Notes under the pieces: model-generated
Told to the model about the DNA's origin: nothing
Seen by the model: only the letters and a program-made list of their open reading frames with translations
The model's database searches: none
Program-made: the position numbers and the translations under genes
Origin: CAISIP01 sp031403955
Lineage (GTDB): Bacteria > Pseudomonadota > Gammaproteobacteria > Burkholderiales > Burkholderiaceae_C
Length of the DNA: 34,945 nucleotides
Reading direction: 5' to 3'
Assembly: GCA_031403955.1 (NCBI GenBank)
Contig: JANNGR010000535.1
Coordinates: forward strand, 1 to 34,945
Shown: piece by piece, positions 24,463 through 33,180 of the stretch
Layout of the letters: each line of letters starts with the position of its first letter
Position numbering within the stretch: position 1 is the first letter of the stretch

Positions 24463-25728
24463 TTACGCGTCCGCGCGTTGGCCAAAGCGCTTGTCGATGT
24501 AGTCTTCAACCACCGCCTGGAACTCCCGCGCAATGGAGTTGCCGCGCAAGGTCAAACGCTTTTCGCCGTCAATGAAAACCGGCGCTGCCGGCGCCTCGCC
24601 GGTACCAGGAAGGCTGATGCCGATATCGGCATGTTTGCTCTCACCCGGGCCATTGACGATGCAACCCATCACGGCCACCTTGAGTTTCTCGACACCCGGG
24701 TATTTCTCACGCCATACCGGCATCTGAGCGCGCAGAAAATCGTCGATCTGTTGGGTCAATTCCTGGAACGTGGTACTCGATGTACGGCCGCAGCCCGGGC
24801 AAGCGGTCACGCTCGGTACAAATGAGCGCACGCCCAAGGCCTGCAAAATCTCATTGGCAATCACGACTTCCTGCGTACGAGACTCCCCGGGTGCAGGCGT
24901 GAGTGAAACCCGTATCGTGTCACCAATCCCCTCCTGAAGCAGGATCGACAAGGCGCTAGCCGACGCGACCGTTCCCTTGGTCCCCATACCTGCTTCGGTC
25001 AGGCCCAGATGCAGCGCGTAATCACAACGCCGCGCCAGGGCACGGTAGACCGACACCAGATCCTGAACACCGCTGACCTTGCAGGAGAGCATGATCTGGT
25101 TGCCGTTCATCCCCATTTCCTCGGCGCGGCGCGCCGACTCAATGGCCGACGTAATGAGTGCCTCGTACATGACAGGTTTGGCGTCCCAGGGTACGGCACG
25201 GGCCTGGTTTTCATCCATCAAGCGGGCCAGCAACTCCTGATCCAGGCTACCCCAGTTGACGCCGATGCGCACTGGCTTGCCCCATCGAATCGCGGCCTTT
25301 ATCATTTGGCCGAACTGTCGATCGCGCTTGTCCCCTTTGCCGACGTTTCCCGGGTTGATCCGATACTTCGACAGGGCCTCGGCGCACGACGGGAAGTCGG
25401 TCAGCAAGCGGTGGCCGTTGTAATGAAAGTCACCGATTAGCGGAACGTCGATGCCCATGCGGTCGAGTTGATCCCGGACATGGGGGACTGCCTGCGCCGC
25501 TTCAGGCGTGTTGACCGTGATGCGAACCATTTCGGAACCCGCCAGCGCGAGCTCTTTGACCTGGATCGCGGTACCAATTACGTCTACGGTGTCGGTATTG
25601 GTCATGGACTGCACCCGCACTGGTGCACCGCCTCCGACCGTCACCACACGCTGACCCCAGACAACCCGAGCCTGGCGCGAGGGCCGGTCAGCAATACGCG
25701 TGGCCTCAATTGGTTGAAGTGCATTCAT
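24463..25728 (-). CDS. ispG: 4-hydroxy-3-methylbut-2-enyl diphosphate synthase IspG
   Basis: A [4Fe-4S] enzyme of the MEP isoprenoid pathway that turns methylerythritol cyclodiphosphate into HMBPP. The 421-residue product has the barrel start VGGGAPVRVQSMTNTDT, the cluster cysteines in ACPGCGRTS, and MGCIVNGPGESKHADIG with the third cysteine and the GPGE motif. It is longer than E. coli IspG (372), the size usual for betaproteobacteria owing to an insert around NQARAVPWDAK. The ATG overlaps the rodZ stop by one base (TAATG), so the two are coupled; hisS follows. Confidence 0.96.
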   Translation of the reverse strand: MNALQPIEATRIADRPSRQARVVWGQRVVTVGGGAPVRVQSMTNTDTVDVIGTAIQVKELALAGSEMVRITVNTPEAAQAVPHVRDQLDRMGIDVPLIGDFHYNGHRLLTDFPSCAEALSKYRINPGNVGKGDKRDRQFGQMIKAAIRWGKPVRIGVNWGSLDQELLARLMDENQARAVPWDAKPVMYEALITSAIESARRAEEMGMNGNQIMLSCKVSGVQDLVSVYRALARRCDYALHLGLTEAGMGTKGTVASASALSILLQEGIGDTIRVSLTPAPGESRTQEVVIANEILQALGVRSFVPSVTACPGCGRTSSTTFQELTQQIDDFLRAQMPVWREKYPGVEKLKVAVMGCIVNGPGESKHADIGISLPGTGEAPAAPVFIDGEKRLTLRGNSIAREFQAVVEDYIDKRFGQRADA

Positions 25729-26621
25729 TATTTGACCTGGAATCTGGCAACGTTGTCCCTGGCAATCGGCGCTAGGTCAAATGTTTGACCGCGCACCAGC
25801 ACGTCGATCGAATCGACCCGCCCCACGGTGACGGAAAGCGGCAGCGTCCCTGACGCCGCGGCAGTCTCCCCGCTACCCATAGTCTTGCGCAGTTGCACAA
25901 CGCCACGGGCGTCCGTAACTTCGACCCATGATAGAGCGCGCGTGCGAAATACCACCAGACCGGCGCCAACTGTTTGCCCATCCACTTTCTGTGTCACGAC
26001 CGGCGTGCTGGCCAGCGTATCCACGGAACCGGCCGCTGCCACGGCGGTACTTTCCACAGCCGCGGGAGTCGCAACAATCAGTATCGACGGCGTCGCGATC
26101 GGAGCGGAAGAACGGGATATGTCTGGCGCGACACCCGCGGCAGGCACCACTCCCTCCGGCGCCAACGTTGTTTTCGTGCGCTCCAGCGACGGGAAAAGTA
26201 ACAACACCAAAGCGGCCAGGAACAACAATCCGGCACTCACCACGACTGGTGTGGGCATGCTTGACAACGGCGGCAGGCGCCGCGTCATACCCGCGGCGTC
26301 GTATGACGTGTTGCCCAACCTGGCGTCAAGCCGCAGCGGCGGTGTCACCAACTCCGGCAACATGCGCAGTACCGGGCCAGCATCGAGCTTCAGGGTTCGG
26401 CACACGCTGGAGGCGAGGGCGCGCGCAAAAACCGCGTCCGGCAGCAGGTCCAGCCGATCGGCTTCCAGCGCCTCAAGCTTGCTGACCGGAACCTTGAGCG
26501 ACACCGCCAGCGCGCCGATGTGCAGCCCGGCCTTCTCTCGGCCACCGCGAAGTATCGCGCCAGCGGTCAACGCCGAGACGGCATCGGGCGCGCCGGGCGC
26601 CGCGCCGCTTTCGTCACTCAT
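25728..26621 (-). CDS. rodZ: Cell shape protein RodZ
   Basis: A membrane-anchored MreB partner that keeps rod shape. The 297-residue product has an N-terminal Xre-like helix-turn-helix domain (about 18-85, with LRGGREKAGLHIGALA and KLEALEADR). A short linker and one membrane segment (about 124-144) follow, then a Pro/Ala/Thr-rich periplasmic spacer. The C-terminal DUF4115 domain has LSWVEVTDARG and ends DNVARFQVK. ATG 26621 is chosen because the frame above it lies in pilW; the start overlaps the pilW stop by eight bases. As is usual for betaproteobacteria, it lies between pilW and ispG. Confidence 0.9.
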   Translation of the reverse strand: MSDESGAAPGAPDAVSALTAGAILRGGREKAGLHIGALAVSLKVPVSKLEALEADRLDLLPDAVFARALASSVCRTLKLDAGPVLRMLPELVTPPLRLDARLGNTSYDAAGMTRRLPPLSSMPTPVVVSAGLLFLAALVLLLFPSLERTKTTLAPEGVVPAAGVAPDISRSSAPIATPSILIVATPAAVESTAVAAAGSVDTLASTPVVTQKVDGQTVGAGLVVFRTRALSWVEVTDARGVVQLRKTMGSGETAAASGTLPLSVTVGRVDSIDVLVRGQTFDLAPIARDNVARFQVK

Positions 26622-27450
26622 CGAAAGCTCCACGCTCGTACAAGACCATCTCGCGGGATTGCGCAAATCGCTTGCGCAGTTGAGCCCCGAGTTGCTCCAC
26701 CGCATCGCGGTTATCGAGCCGGCGCTCGACTTTGATGCCAAGCCACAACGACTCCGCGTTGGCCAGTTCACTGTTGTTTAGGCGCCGGATGTAAAACTGG
26801 GCACGCACGAACTCGCCGCGTTGATACAGCAAGCTCGACAGGTTGTAACCGGTGATCGGATTTCCGGCGTCGAGTTCGTAGGAGCGCGCCAGACTGACCT
26901 CAGCATCGGCGCGCTGGCCCGCCTTGATCTGGCACAAGCCCTGAGTCATCAGCGTTTTGGGCCGATCGCCATACTGTGGGTTGGCCAGGGCCTGCGAAAA
27001 CAGTTGCAGCGACTCTGTTTGCCGGCCTTGCTGGCACATCAGCCAGCCATAGTTGTGATAGACGTTGGAGTCGCCGGGATTCAGTACGATCGAGCGGCGA
27101 AAGCTTTCCTCAGCCAGCCTGAAATCATTCAGGCGCATGTAGATTAGGCCGCGCAGGTTGTACGCTTCACCAAAGTTCGGGTCCGCCACGATCGACTGCT
27201 TGAGCTCATCGAGCGCAACCGTCGTCTGCCCCTGCTCAAAATACCCCACGGCCAGTTCCAGCCGGATACGTGCGCGTTTGCGGCCGTCCGGCTCGTCTGA
27301 GTCGGTGACCAGATCTGCCTGTGCGCCGCCTTTCCCCGAAACGCCGGGCCCGCTAACGCAGGCCGGCAGGTACAGGCAACCGGCCAACGCCAGCGCCAAC
27401 CAAGGCCAGCCCGGCACCCTCCGCAACCAACATCCTGCGATCTTTGCCAT
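26614..27450 (-). CDS. pilW: Type IV pilus biogenesis lipoprotein PilW/PilF
   Basis: An outer-membrane lipoprotein pilotin with TPR repeats, needed to assemble the type IV pilus secretin. The 278-residue product begins with a basic, hydrophobic signal peptide. Two possible lipobox cysteines are seen: LAGC (Cys25) and LPAC (Cys31), either of which could be lipidated. TPR repeats follow from about residue 60, for example QTTVALDELKQSIVADPN, DFRLAEESFRRSIVLNPG and QTESLQLFSQALANP. It starts four bases after the rlmN stop and ends inside the rodZ start. Confidence 0.92.
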   Translation of the reverse strand: MAKIAGCWLRRVPGWPWLALALAGCLYLPACVSGPGVSGKGGAQADLVTDSDEPDGRKRARIRLELAVGYFEQGQTTVALDELKQSIVADPNFGEAYNLRGLIYMRLNDFRLAEESFRRSIVLNPGDSNVYHNYGWLMCQQGRQTESLQLFSQALANPQYGDRPKTLMTQGLCQIKAGQRADAEVSLARSYELDAGNPITGYNLSSLLYQRGEFVRAQFYIRRLNNSELANAESLWLGIKVERRLDNRDAVEQLGAQLRKRFAQSREMVLYERGAFDE

Positions 27451-27453
27451 GCG

Positions 27454-28602
27454 TCAAGCCTCCTTGTGCTCTTGCGCGGCTGCGCTCACGGCCCTAATCA
27501 TGATCGCGCGCCGTTGCGCCATCCGGCCAGCCACTCGGGTGCGGTCCTTGACATCGCCAGCCAATTGCCCGCAGGCAGCATCGATGTCATCACCACGGGT
27601 CTTGCGGATGGTGGTCACAATTCCCGCATTGCTCAGAATGGCCGCAAAAGCGACGATTTGCTCGCGCGGCGACCCGGTCAGACCAGACGCAGGGAACGGG
27701 TTGAAGGGAATCAGATTGAACTTGCACCAGCTTGCTCCACCGTGATAACGCCGCACCAGATCGACCAATGCAACGGCATGTCGCGCCTGATCGTTCACCC
27801 CGTCGAGCATGCAGTATTCAAAGGTGATGAAATCGCGCGGGGCGTGGGCGAGATAAGTCACACACGATTGCATCAACTCGGACAGAGGGTATTTTTGATT
27901 CAAGGGAACCAGCGTGTCGCGCAGAGCGTCGGTCGGCGCATGCAGCGACACCGCCATCGCCACCGGACATTCCTGCCCGAGGCGCTCCATCATCGGCACC
28001 ACGCCCGAGGTGGATACCGTGACCCGGCGCCGTGAAAGGCCGTAAGCATGGTCATCGAGCATGATGCGCAGCGCCGGGACCAGCGCAGCATAGTTCTGCA
28101 GCGGCTCGCCCATACCCATCATCACCACGTTGGAAATGACACGATCTTCCCGCTTGAAATGCCGGCGCAAGAAGTGCTCGGCAAACCATAACTGCGCAAC
28201 CATCTCCGCAGTAGTCAGGTTACGGCTGAATCCCTGGTGCCCGGTCGAACAAAACCGACAGCCGACGGCACAACCCGCTTGCGATGAAATACAAAGCGTG
28301 GCCCGGTCATCTTCGGGTATGTAAACCGACTCGATCGCATTTCCAGCGCCAACATCAAATAGCCACTTGATGCTGCCGTCCTTTGACCGATGCTCGGCTG
28401 TCACCGTAAGGCCTTTGACAAGTGCCGAAGTTTTTAGCTTCTCACGCAGCGGCTTCGCAAGATCCGTCATCTCGTCAAAGCCGGACACTCCCCTTTGGTG
28501 AATCCAACGAAATAGCTGGGTGGCACGAAAGCGCTTCTCACCCAACCGGTCACAAAAGGCGGCCAAACCCTCGAGGTCGTAGTCGAGAAGATTGGCCAAC
28601 AT
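27454..28602 (-). CDS. rlmN: 23S rRNA/tRNA methyltransferase RlmN (radical SAM)
   Basis: Methylates C2 of A2503 in 23S rRNA and A37 of some tRNAs by radical SAM chemistry. The 382-residue product has the radical SAM cluster CAVGCRFC (Cys111, 115, 118), MGMGEPLQN for SAM binding, and Cys344 (DAACGQLAG) which forms the covalent RNA adduct. The N-terminal HhH-like domain (GLAAFCDRLGEKRFRATQLFRW) is complete. ATG 28602 has the usual MLANLLDYD-type start. It follows ndk by eight bases. Confidence 0.96.
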   Translation of the reverse strand: MLANLLDYDLEGLAAFCDRLGEKRFRATQLFRWIHQRGVSGFDEMTDLAKPLREKLKTSALVKGLTVTAEHRSKDGSIKWLFDVGAGNAIESVYIPEDDRATLCISSQAGCAVGCRFCSTGHQGFSRNLTTAEMVAQLWFAEHFLRRHFKREDRVISNVVMMGMGEPLQNYAALVPALRIMLDDHAYGLSRRRVTVSTSGVVPMMERLGQECPVAMAVSLHAPTDALRDTLVPLNQKYPLSELMQSCVTYLAHAPRDFITFEYCMLDGVNDQARHAVALVDLVRRYHGGASWCKFNLIPFNPFPASGLTGSPREQIVAFAAILSNAGIVTTIRKTRGDDIDAACGQLAGDVKDRTRVAGRMAQRRAIMIRAVSAAAQEHKEA

Positions 28603-28610
28603 GGAGCCAA

Positions 28611-29036
28611 CTATCGGGAGTAAACGTTGATGCCGGGAAAAAAGAACGCAAGTTCAGTTGCCGCCGTAGAGGCAGCGTCCGAACCGTGGACCGCGTTGGC
28701 ATCAATGCTGTCGGCGAAATCTGCCCGGATGGTTCCGGCCGCAGCCTTCTTTGGGTCGGTCGCCCCCATCAAATCGCGGTTCTTCAGCACGGCATTGTCG
28801 CCTTCAAGGGCCTGGATCATCACCGGACCGGAGGCCATGAACGACACCAGGTCATTGAAAAACGGCCGTTCCTTGTGCACCGCGTAGAAGGCTTCTGCCT
28901 CAATGCGAGACAAGTGCACCATGCGGGCCGCAATAATTTTCAGGCCGGCGGCTTCGAATCTTGCGTAGATTTTCCCGATCACGTTTTTCGCTACGGCGTC
29001 GGGTTTGATAATCGAAAGGGTACGTTCAATGGTCAT
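28611..29036 (-). CDS. ndk: Nucleoside diphosphate kinase
   Basis: Transfers the gamma phosphate from ATP to other nucleoside diphosphates to balance NTP pools. The 141-residue product has the active-site histidine in NAVHGSD (His117), the KPDA start segment (11-14) and the nucleotide-binding Lys/Arg positions. Size and sequence are typical of a bacterial hexameric or tetrameric enzyme. The gap upstream to rluB is 115 bases. It contains TAAAAT (minus strand, 29089-29094), a possible -10 box without a good -35, so ndk may start its own transcript. Confidence 0.96.
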   Translation of the reverse strand: MTIERTLSIIKPDAVAKNVIGKIYARFEAAGLKIIAARMVHLSRIEAEAFYAVHKERPFFNDLVSFMASGPVMIQALEGDNAVLKNRDLMGATDPKKAAAGTIRADFADSIDANAVHGSDAASTAATELAFFFPGINVYSR

Positions 29037-29151
29037 CGGTTATTCCTGAGCTGTTAGCCTGGCTGCTGCCCTGAGGGCAAAGCTTTGCATTTTAGCCTGA
29101 GCGCTCGCCCGCAGGCCGGTTGCGTGGCGAAAAGTGCACTACGCTTGGCTC

Positions 29152-30600
29152 CTATCGATTGCGGCCACCGCGCCGCCCATTGCCGGTGCCCGCGCCAGGT
29201 CCTCCGGACGCTCCATTTCCATTGCGTTGCCCGCGGCCCTGACCTTGTCTTTGGCGGGTGAAACTATCGGCGCCGATGTAACCAAATGCGGTCTTCATCG
29301 GGTCGGGCTGAGACTCGGCGGCCTGTCGATCGGCACGTGCGCCTTGGTCGTCCCGGTCAGCGCGACCGCGATTGCGCCCCTGCCCCGCCCCCATGGTGTT
29401 GTTGCCCTGACCCGACTGTGCCCCTACTCCAGGGGGACCGTTGCGCTGCCCGTCGGCAGGACGACGCTCGGACCCCGACCGCCCGCCTCGCCTGCGCTTG
29501 CGGTTCACCGAGCCGGGTCCGATGCGCCCATCCGGATCACCACGGGGCGTCGCACGCGCATTGCCGCTTGCCGGGGTATGTCCCGCCCCGCTAGCGAGAC
29601 GCAAGGAATTGATGTCACCGGCATCGAGCTCAATCCATGCACCACGCTTGAGCCCCCGCGGCAACATCATGGCGCCATAACGGATCCGGATCAGGCGACT
29701 CACGGCATGGCCAACCGCCTCAAACATGCGGCGCACCTCCCGATTGCGGCCTTCCGAAATCGTGACCCGATACCAGCAATTTGAGCCTTCGCCGCCGCCA
29801 TCCTCGATCGAAGCAAACTGTGCCGGGCCGTCGTCAAGCCGAACACCAACTAACAATTTTTGCTTTTCTTCGTTGCTCAATGCACCAAGTACCCTGACCG
29901 CATACTCACGCTCGAGGCCAAAACGCGGATGCATCAAACTGTTGGCCAGGTCCCCCGAACTCGTAAACAGCAACAGGCCTTCAGTGTTCAGGTCGAGCCG
30001 CCCGACCGATTGCCATTTTCCCTGCGGCAGCTTGGGCAAACGTCGAAAAACCGTCGGACGATTCTGAGGGTCGTCATGGGTAACTACCTCGCCTGTCGGT
30101 TTGTGGTATGCGATCACGCGCGGCGCGGGGGCATCGACGCGAAACCGTATCGGCTTGCCATTGACTTTGACATGATCTCCGTACTGAATCCGCTGCCCAA
30201 TATGCGCCGGCTCGTTATTGACGGTGATGCGGCCTTCCATGATCAGCTGTTCCATTTCCAACCTCGACCCCATGCCTGCCTGCGCCAACACCTTGTGCAA
30301 CTTGGGGCTGTCCGCCATCGGCGCCAAAACGCGTTTCGGCGGCGCTGGTTCAGCGCTTTCTTCGTCGGCGTCGAACCGCCCCGACACAACATCGTGAAAC
30401 CGGATCGCCGAATCCGCGGCGGCTTGCGCGCGATGGCCCGAAGGGCCACTTTCAGTCGTTTCGCGCGCATCCCGCGCTTGCTCGTCGCCCGCATCCGGAC
30501 TGACAAGTTCAATCCCGGGCCATTCGTTGGCGAGATCCAGCTTCGGCTCCGATATCACAGGCGCCGTTCTGGGGGAATCCCCCGAGTTGGTGTCAGTCAT
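29152..30600 (-). CDS. rluB: 23S rRNA pseudouridine synthase RluB, with long tails
   Basis: Makes pseudouridine at 23S rRNA position 2605. The 482-residue product has an acidic, probably disordered N-terminus (1-95), an S4 RNA-binding domain (about 98-150), and the RsuA-type catalytic domain with Asp203 in GRLDLNTEG. REYAVRVLG and EGRNREVRRMFEAVGH follow. After residue about 340 comes a 140-residue tail rich in Gly, Arg, Gln and Asn, with many RG and GQG steps. E. coli RluB is about 290 residues. The start ATG 30600 overlaps the scpB stop by eight bases. Confidence 0.92.
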   Translation of the reverse strand: MTDTNSGDSPRTAPVISEPKLDLANEWPGIELVSPDAGDEQARDARETTESGPSGHRAQAAADSAIRFHDVVSGRFDADEESAEPAPPKRVLAPMADSPKLHKVLAQAGMGSRLEMEQLIMEGRITVNNEPAHIGQRIQYGDHVKVNGKPIRFRVDAPAPRVIAYHKPTGEVVTHDDPQNRPTVFRRLPKLPQGKWQSVGRLDLNTEGLLLFTSSGDLANSLMHPRFGLEREYAVRVLGALSNEEKQKLLVGVRLDDGPAQFASIEDGGGEGSNCWYRVTISEGRNREVRRMFEAVGHAVSRLIRIRYGAMMLPRGLKRGAWIELDAGDINSLRLASGAGHTPASGNARATPRGDPDGRIGPGSVNRKRRRGGRSGSERRPADGQRNGPPGVGAQSGQGNNTMGAGQGRNRGRADRDDQGARADRQAAESQPDPMKTAFGYIGADSFTRQRQGQGRGQRNGNGASGGPGAGTGNGRRGGRNR

Positions 30601-31201
30601 GGTCGTTCTTTGCCAATAAGCGGGCGTTTGTTGGAGGGCCCTCAAAAGGGGGCAATTGCAAGATGGGTTCCATCAGGTCAACTGCGCTGGCGCTTTTTTC
30701 AAGCAGCGGCAGTTGATCCAAAGACGCGATGCCGAGATCATCCAGAAATTGTCGCGTGGTCGCAAATAGGGCTGGCCGACCCGCCGCTTCGCGGTGTCCA
30801 ATTACTTCTATCCAGCCCCGGTCTTCCAGTTGTTTGATGATCTGGGCATTGATGGTGACGCCCCGGATATCTTCCATGTCTCCCCGCGTCACTGGCTGCC
30901 GATACGCGATGATGGCCAATGTTTCCATCGTCGCGCGGGTGTAACGCGGCGGCTTCTCCGGATTCAACCGGTCCAGGAACTCGCGCATCTCGGGCCGGCT
31001 CTGGAAGCGCCATCCCGACGCCACCTGTACCAGTTCGACCCCCCGCTGCGTCCATTCAAAGCGCAATTCTTCCAACAGGTGCTTGAGTGTGTCAGCGCCG
31101 ACAGCGTCATTAAACAGAGCTCGCAGATCCCTGAGCTGCAGTGCTTGTTGTGAGCAAATCAGGGCAGTTTCCAGCACGCGCTTTGCCAGGGCCGTATTCA
31201 T
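30593..31201 (-). CDS. scpB: Condensin subunit ScpB
   Basis: A kite protein of the Smc-ScpAB condensin, needed for chromosome segregation. The 202-residue product has two winged-helix halves; recognisable are LKHLLEELRFEW, ERFQSRPEMREFLDR-like, YRQPVTRGDMEDIRGV (the most conserved part), and the C-terminal AAGRPALFATT. ScpA, its usual partner and neighbour, is not adjacent here, where the next gene upstream is rluD after a 136-base gap. In that gap I see only a short hairpin (31223-31237) without a T run. Confidence 0.9.
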   Translation of the reverse strand: MNTALAKRVLETALICSQQALQLRDLRALFNDAVGADTLKHLLEELRFEWTQRGVELVQVASGWRFQSRPEMREFLDRLNPEKPPRYTRATMETLAIIAYRQPVTRGDMEDIRGVTINAQIIKQLEDRGWIEVIGHREAAGRPALFATTRQFLDDLGIASLDQLPLLEKSASAVDLMEPILQLPPFEGPPTNARLLAKNDHD

Positions 31202-31337
31202 GGTCTTGCGATTCCGGGTAGAGCACCGCGGGGGTGCAACCAGTGAGATTCAAATTGGGGCGCAAAAGGCAGACTGAGGCGCCTGCGGTGCGAAATTCTG
31301 GAAGCGTCCCAGGTTGATTGAACCGGACACTTCAAAA

Positions 31338-32291
31338 TCAATTGTAGCCCAGACTCCACTGCTGCAAGGCCGCGGTCAAGTCCTCCGGCAATGGAATTCG
31401 GAAATCCAGCCGCTCGCCGGTCACCGGATGCATCAGCGCGAGACGAAATGCATGCAGGGCCTGGCGCTGCAGGCCGGCAGCGGGCGCACCGGCGTACGTA
31501 ACGTCAGCCACCAGCGGATGGCCAATAGAACCCATATGCACCCGAATCTGGTGCGTTCGGCCGGTATGCAGTGTGCACCGGACCAGACAGCCCAGATCGC
31601 CATTGCGCAGCAACTCGATGCTGGTCCTGGCCGTCTTGCCGCTCTGGTGCGCCAAATCGACAACAGCCATGCGCAAACGGTTTTTCGGATCGCGGCCAAT
31701 CGGCGACCGCACTTCGCGCATGGCCGGCCCGGACCATGGCTTGTGCGCCAGTGCCAGGTATTGCCGCTGCACGCCGCGCGCCGCAATCATCTGCACCAGC
31801 GCGTCCATGGTCTGGCGCGAACGCGCTACCAGCATCAACCCACTGGTGTCTTTATCCAAGCGGTGCACGATACCGGCCCTGGGCAAGTCGAAGAAGCCGG
31901 GGTCGTAGGCGAGCAGACCATTGAGCAGTGTTCCGCTCCAATTACCAGGCGCCGGGTGTACAACCAAACCCGCGGGCTTGTTGATGACCAGCATGTGCGG
32001 GTCCTGAAATATTATTTCCAAAGCCATCGCCTGCGGCCTGAACGCCCGGCTTTGCCGCGTCGGACGCAGCGCAATACGGCCGCGATCTCCGGCTCGCAGC
32101 CGGGTGGAAGGCTTGACGGTCACCATGCCATTGATCTCGACGGCGCCATCCCCAATCAGTTGCTGCAGGTAGCTGCGCGAAAACTCGGGCGTCGCCGTAA
32201 CCAGCGATTTGTCCAGTCGATGGCCATGTTGGGCGGGGGTCACCACAAACGCGCGCCACTCCACTTGCGCAGCGGAGTCGGCCACGTCCAT
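31338..32291 (-). CDS. rluD: 23S rRNA pseudouridine synthase RluD
   Basis: Makes pseudouridines 1911, 1915 and 1917 in helix 69 of 23S rRNA. The product (317 residues from ATG 32291) has an N-terminal S4 domain (about 20-75), INKPAGLVVHP (103-113) and the catalytic Asp146 in HRLDKDTSGL. RTHQIRVHM and the C-terminal HPVTGERLDFRIPLPEDL follow. The frame is open farther back, with ATG 32375 as another start; I prefer 32291 because it gives the family length and the longer form would contain the whole bamD promoter. It is divergent from bamD, a pairing common in betaproteobacteria. Confidence 0.92.
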   Translation of the reverse strand: MDVADSAAQVEWRAFVVTPAQHGHRLDKSLVTATPEFSRSYLQQLIGDGAVEINGMVTVKPSTRLRAGDRGRIALRPTRQSRAFRPQAMALEIIFQDPHMLVINKPAGLVVHPAPGNWSGTLLNGLLAYDPGFFDLPRAGIVHRLDKDTSGLMLVARSRQTMDALVQMIAARGVQRQYLALAHKPWSGPAMREVRSPIGRDPKNRLRMAVVDLAHQSGKTARTSIELLRNGDLGCLVRCTLHTGRTHQIRVHMGSIGHPLVADVTYAGAPAAGLQRQALHAFRLALMHPVTGERLDFRIPLPEDLTAALQQWSLGYN

Positions 32292-32336
32292 CGTGTCATC
32301 GAGCGCCTCGGGTGCTTCAGGCGCAGGGTCACTCGA

Positions 32337-32342
32337 TATAAT
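32337..32342 (+). promoter_or_regulatory. Probable -10 box of bamD
   Basis: A perfect TATAAT at 32337-32342, 31 bases before the bamD ATG. A weak -35 candidate, CTTCAG (32315-32320), lies 16 bases upstream. AAGG at 32362-32365 serves as ribosome site. The box falls inside the longest open frame of rluD, which supports a later start for rluD. Confidence 0.5.
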
Positions 32343-32373
32343 CAAACCGAAATTTTTCAACAAGGTTGTCCTC

Positions 32374-33180
32374 ATGCTCCGAGCCAAATTATCAATCGTC
32401 CGCGTTGTGTTTTTGGCCGTTGCAACCATCGCGTTGTCCGGCTGCTCGTCGACACCGGTCGACAAGACAAGCAACTGGAGCCCCAACAAGATCTACGCCG
32501 AAGCCAAGGACGAGGCCAACTCGGGCGCCTACGACAAAGCGGTTCTATTGCTTGAGAAACTTGAAGGTCGCGCAGCCGGTACGCCGCTGGCACAGCAGGC
32601 ACAACTGGACAAGGCGTATGCACACTACAGAGCGGGGGAGCCGGCGCAAGCGCAAGCCACGCTGGACCGATTCATCAAACTTCATCCCGCGAGCCCGGCA
32701 ATCGACTACGCGCTTTATCTCAAGGGCGTGATCAACTTCAACGACGACCTGGGCTGGTTTTCTTCCATCACGCTGCAAAACCTGTCAGAGCGAGACCAGA
32801 AAGCCGCCAAGGAGTCCTTCGAAGCATTCAAGGAACTGGTTGCGCGATTCCCTGCGTCGCGATACACGCCGGATGCGCGCCTTCGCATGACCTACATCGT
32901 CAATTCACTGGCGGAATATGAAGTCCACGTCGCCCGTTATTACTACCGGCGCGGCGCCTACCTGGCGGCCATCAACCGGGCCCAGGCAGCTTTGGCCGAC
33001 TACCGCGACGTTCCGGCGCTCGAAGAGGCTTTGTTCATCATGGTCAAGTCCTATGAAGCGCTCGGCATGACCCAACTGCGTGACGACTCCAAACGCGTGC
33101 TGGAGACCAACTACCCCAACAGTGAATTTAGCAGCCTGGGATTCAAGACCGGCAATGATCCATGGTGGAAGTTCTGGTAA
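32374..33180 (+). CDS. bamD: Outer membrane assembly lipoprotein BamD
   Basis: The essential Bam complex lipoprotein that binds BamA and helps fold outer-membrane proteins. The 268-residue product has a signal peptide with lipobox LSGC (Cys24), then five TPR-like repeats, with IYAEAKDEANSGAYDKAV, YAHYRAGEPAQAQATLDRF, SKESFEAFKELVARFPASRY-like, YIVNSLAEYEVHVARYYYRR and AAINRAQAALADY. The C-terminus DPWWKFW is family-like. Its start codon shares a CATG with the rejected early rluD start. The end overlaps the convergent dinG gene by 38 bases. Confidence 0.95.
   Translation: MLRAKLSIVRVVFLAVATIALSGCSSTPVDKTSNWSPNKIYAEAKDEANSGAYDKAVLLLEKLEGRAAGTPLAQQAQLDKAYAHYRAGEPAQAQATLDRFIKLHPASPAIDYALYLKGVINFNDDLGWFSSITLQNLSERDQKAAKESFEAFKELVARFPASRYTPDARLRMTYIVNSLAEYEVHVARYYYRRGAYLAAINRAQAALADYRDVPALEEALFIMVKSYEALGMTQLRDDSKRVLETNYPNSEFSSLGFKTGNDPWWKFW

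Noticed and set aside
29077..29088. GCAAAGCTTTGC palindrome between rluB and ndk, followed by ATTTTA, as a terminator
   Set aside because: It has no loop, the A/T run is on the plus strand where no gene ends, and transcription here is on the minus strand. A role in the ndk leader is not excluded.
31223..31237. GCACC/GGTGC hairpin upstream of scpB
   Set aside because: Five-pair stem without a T run; too weak to call a terminator or regulator.
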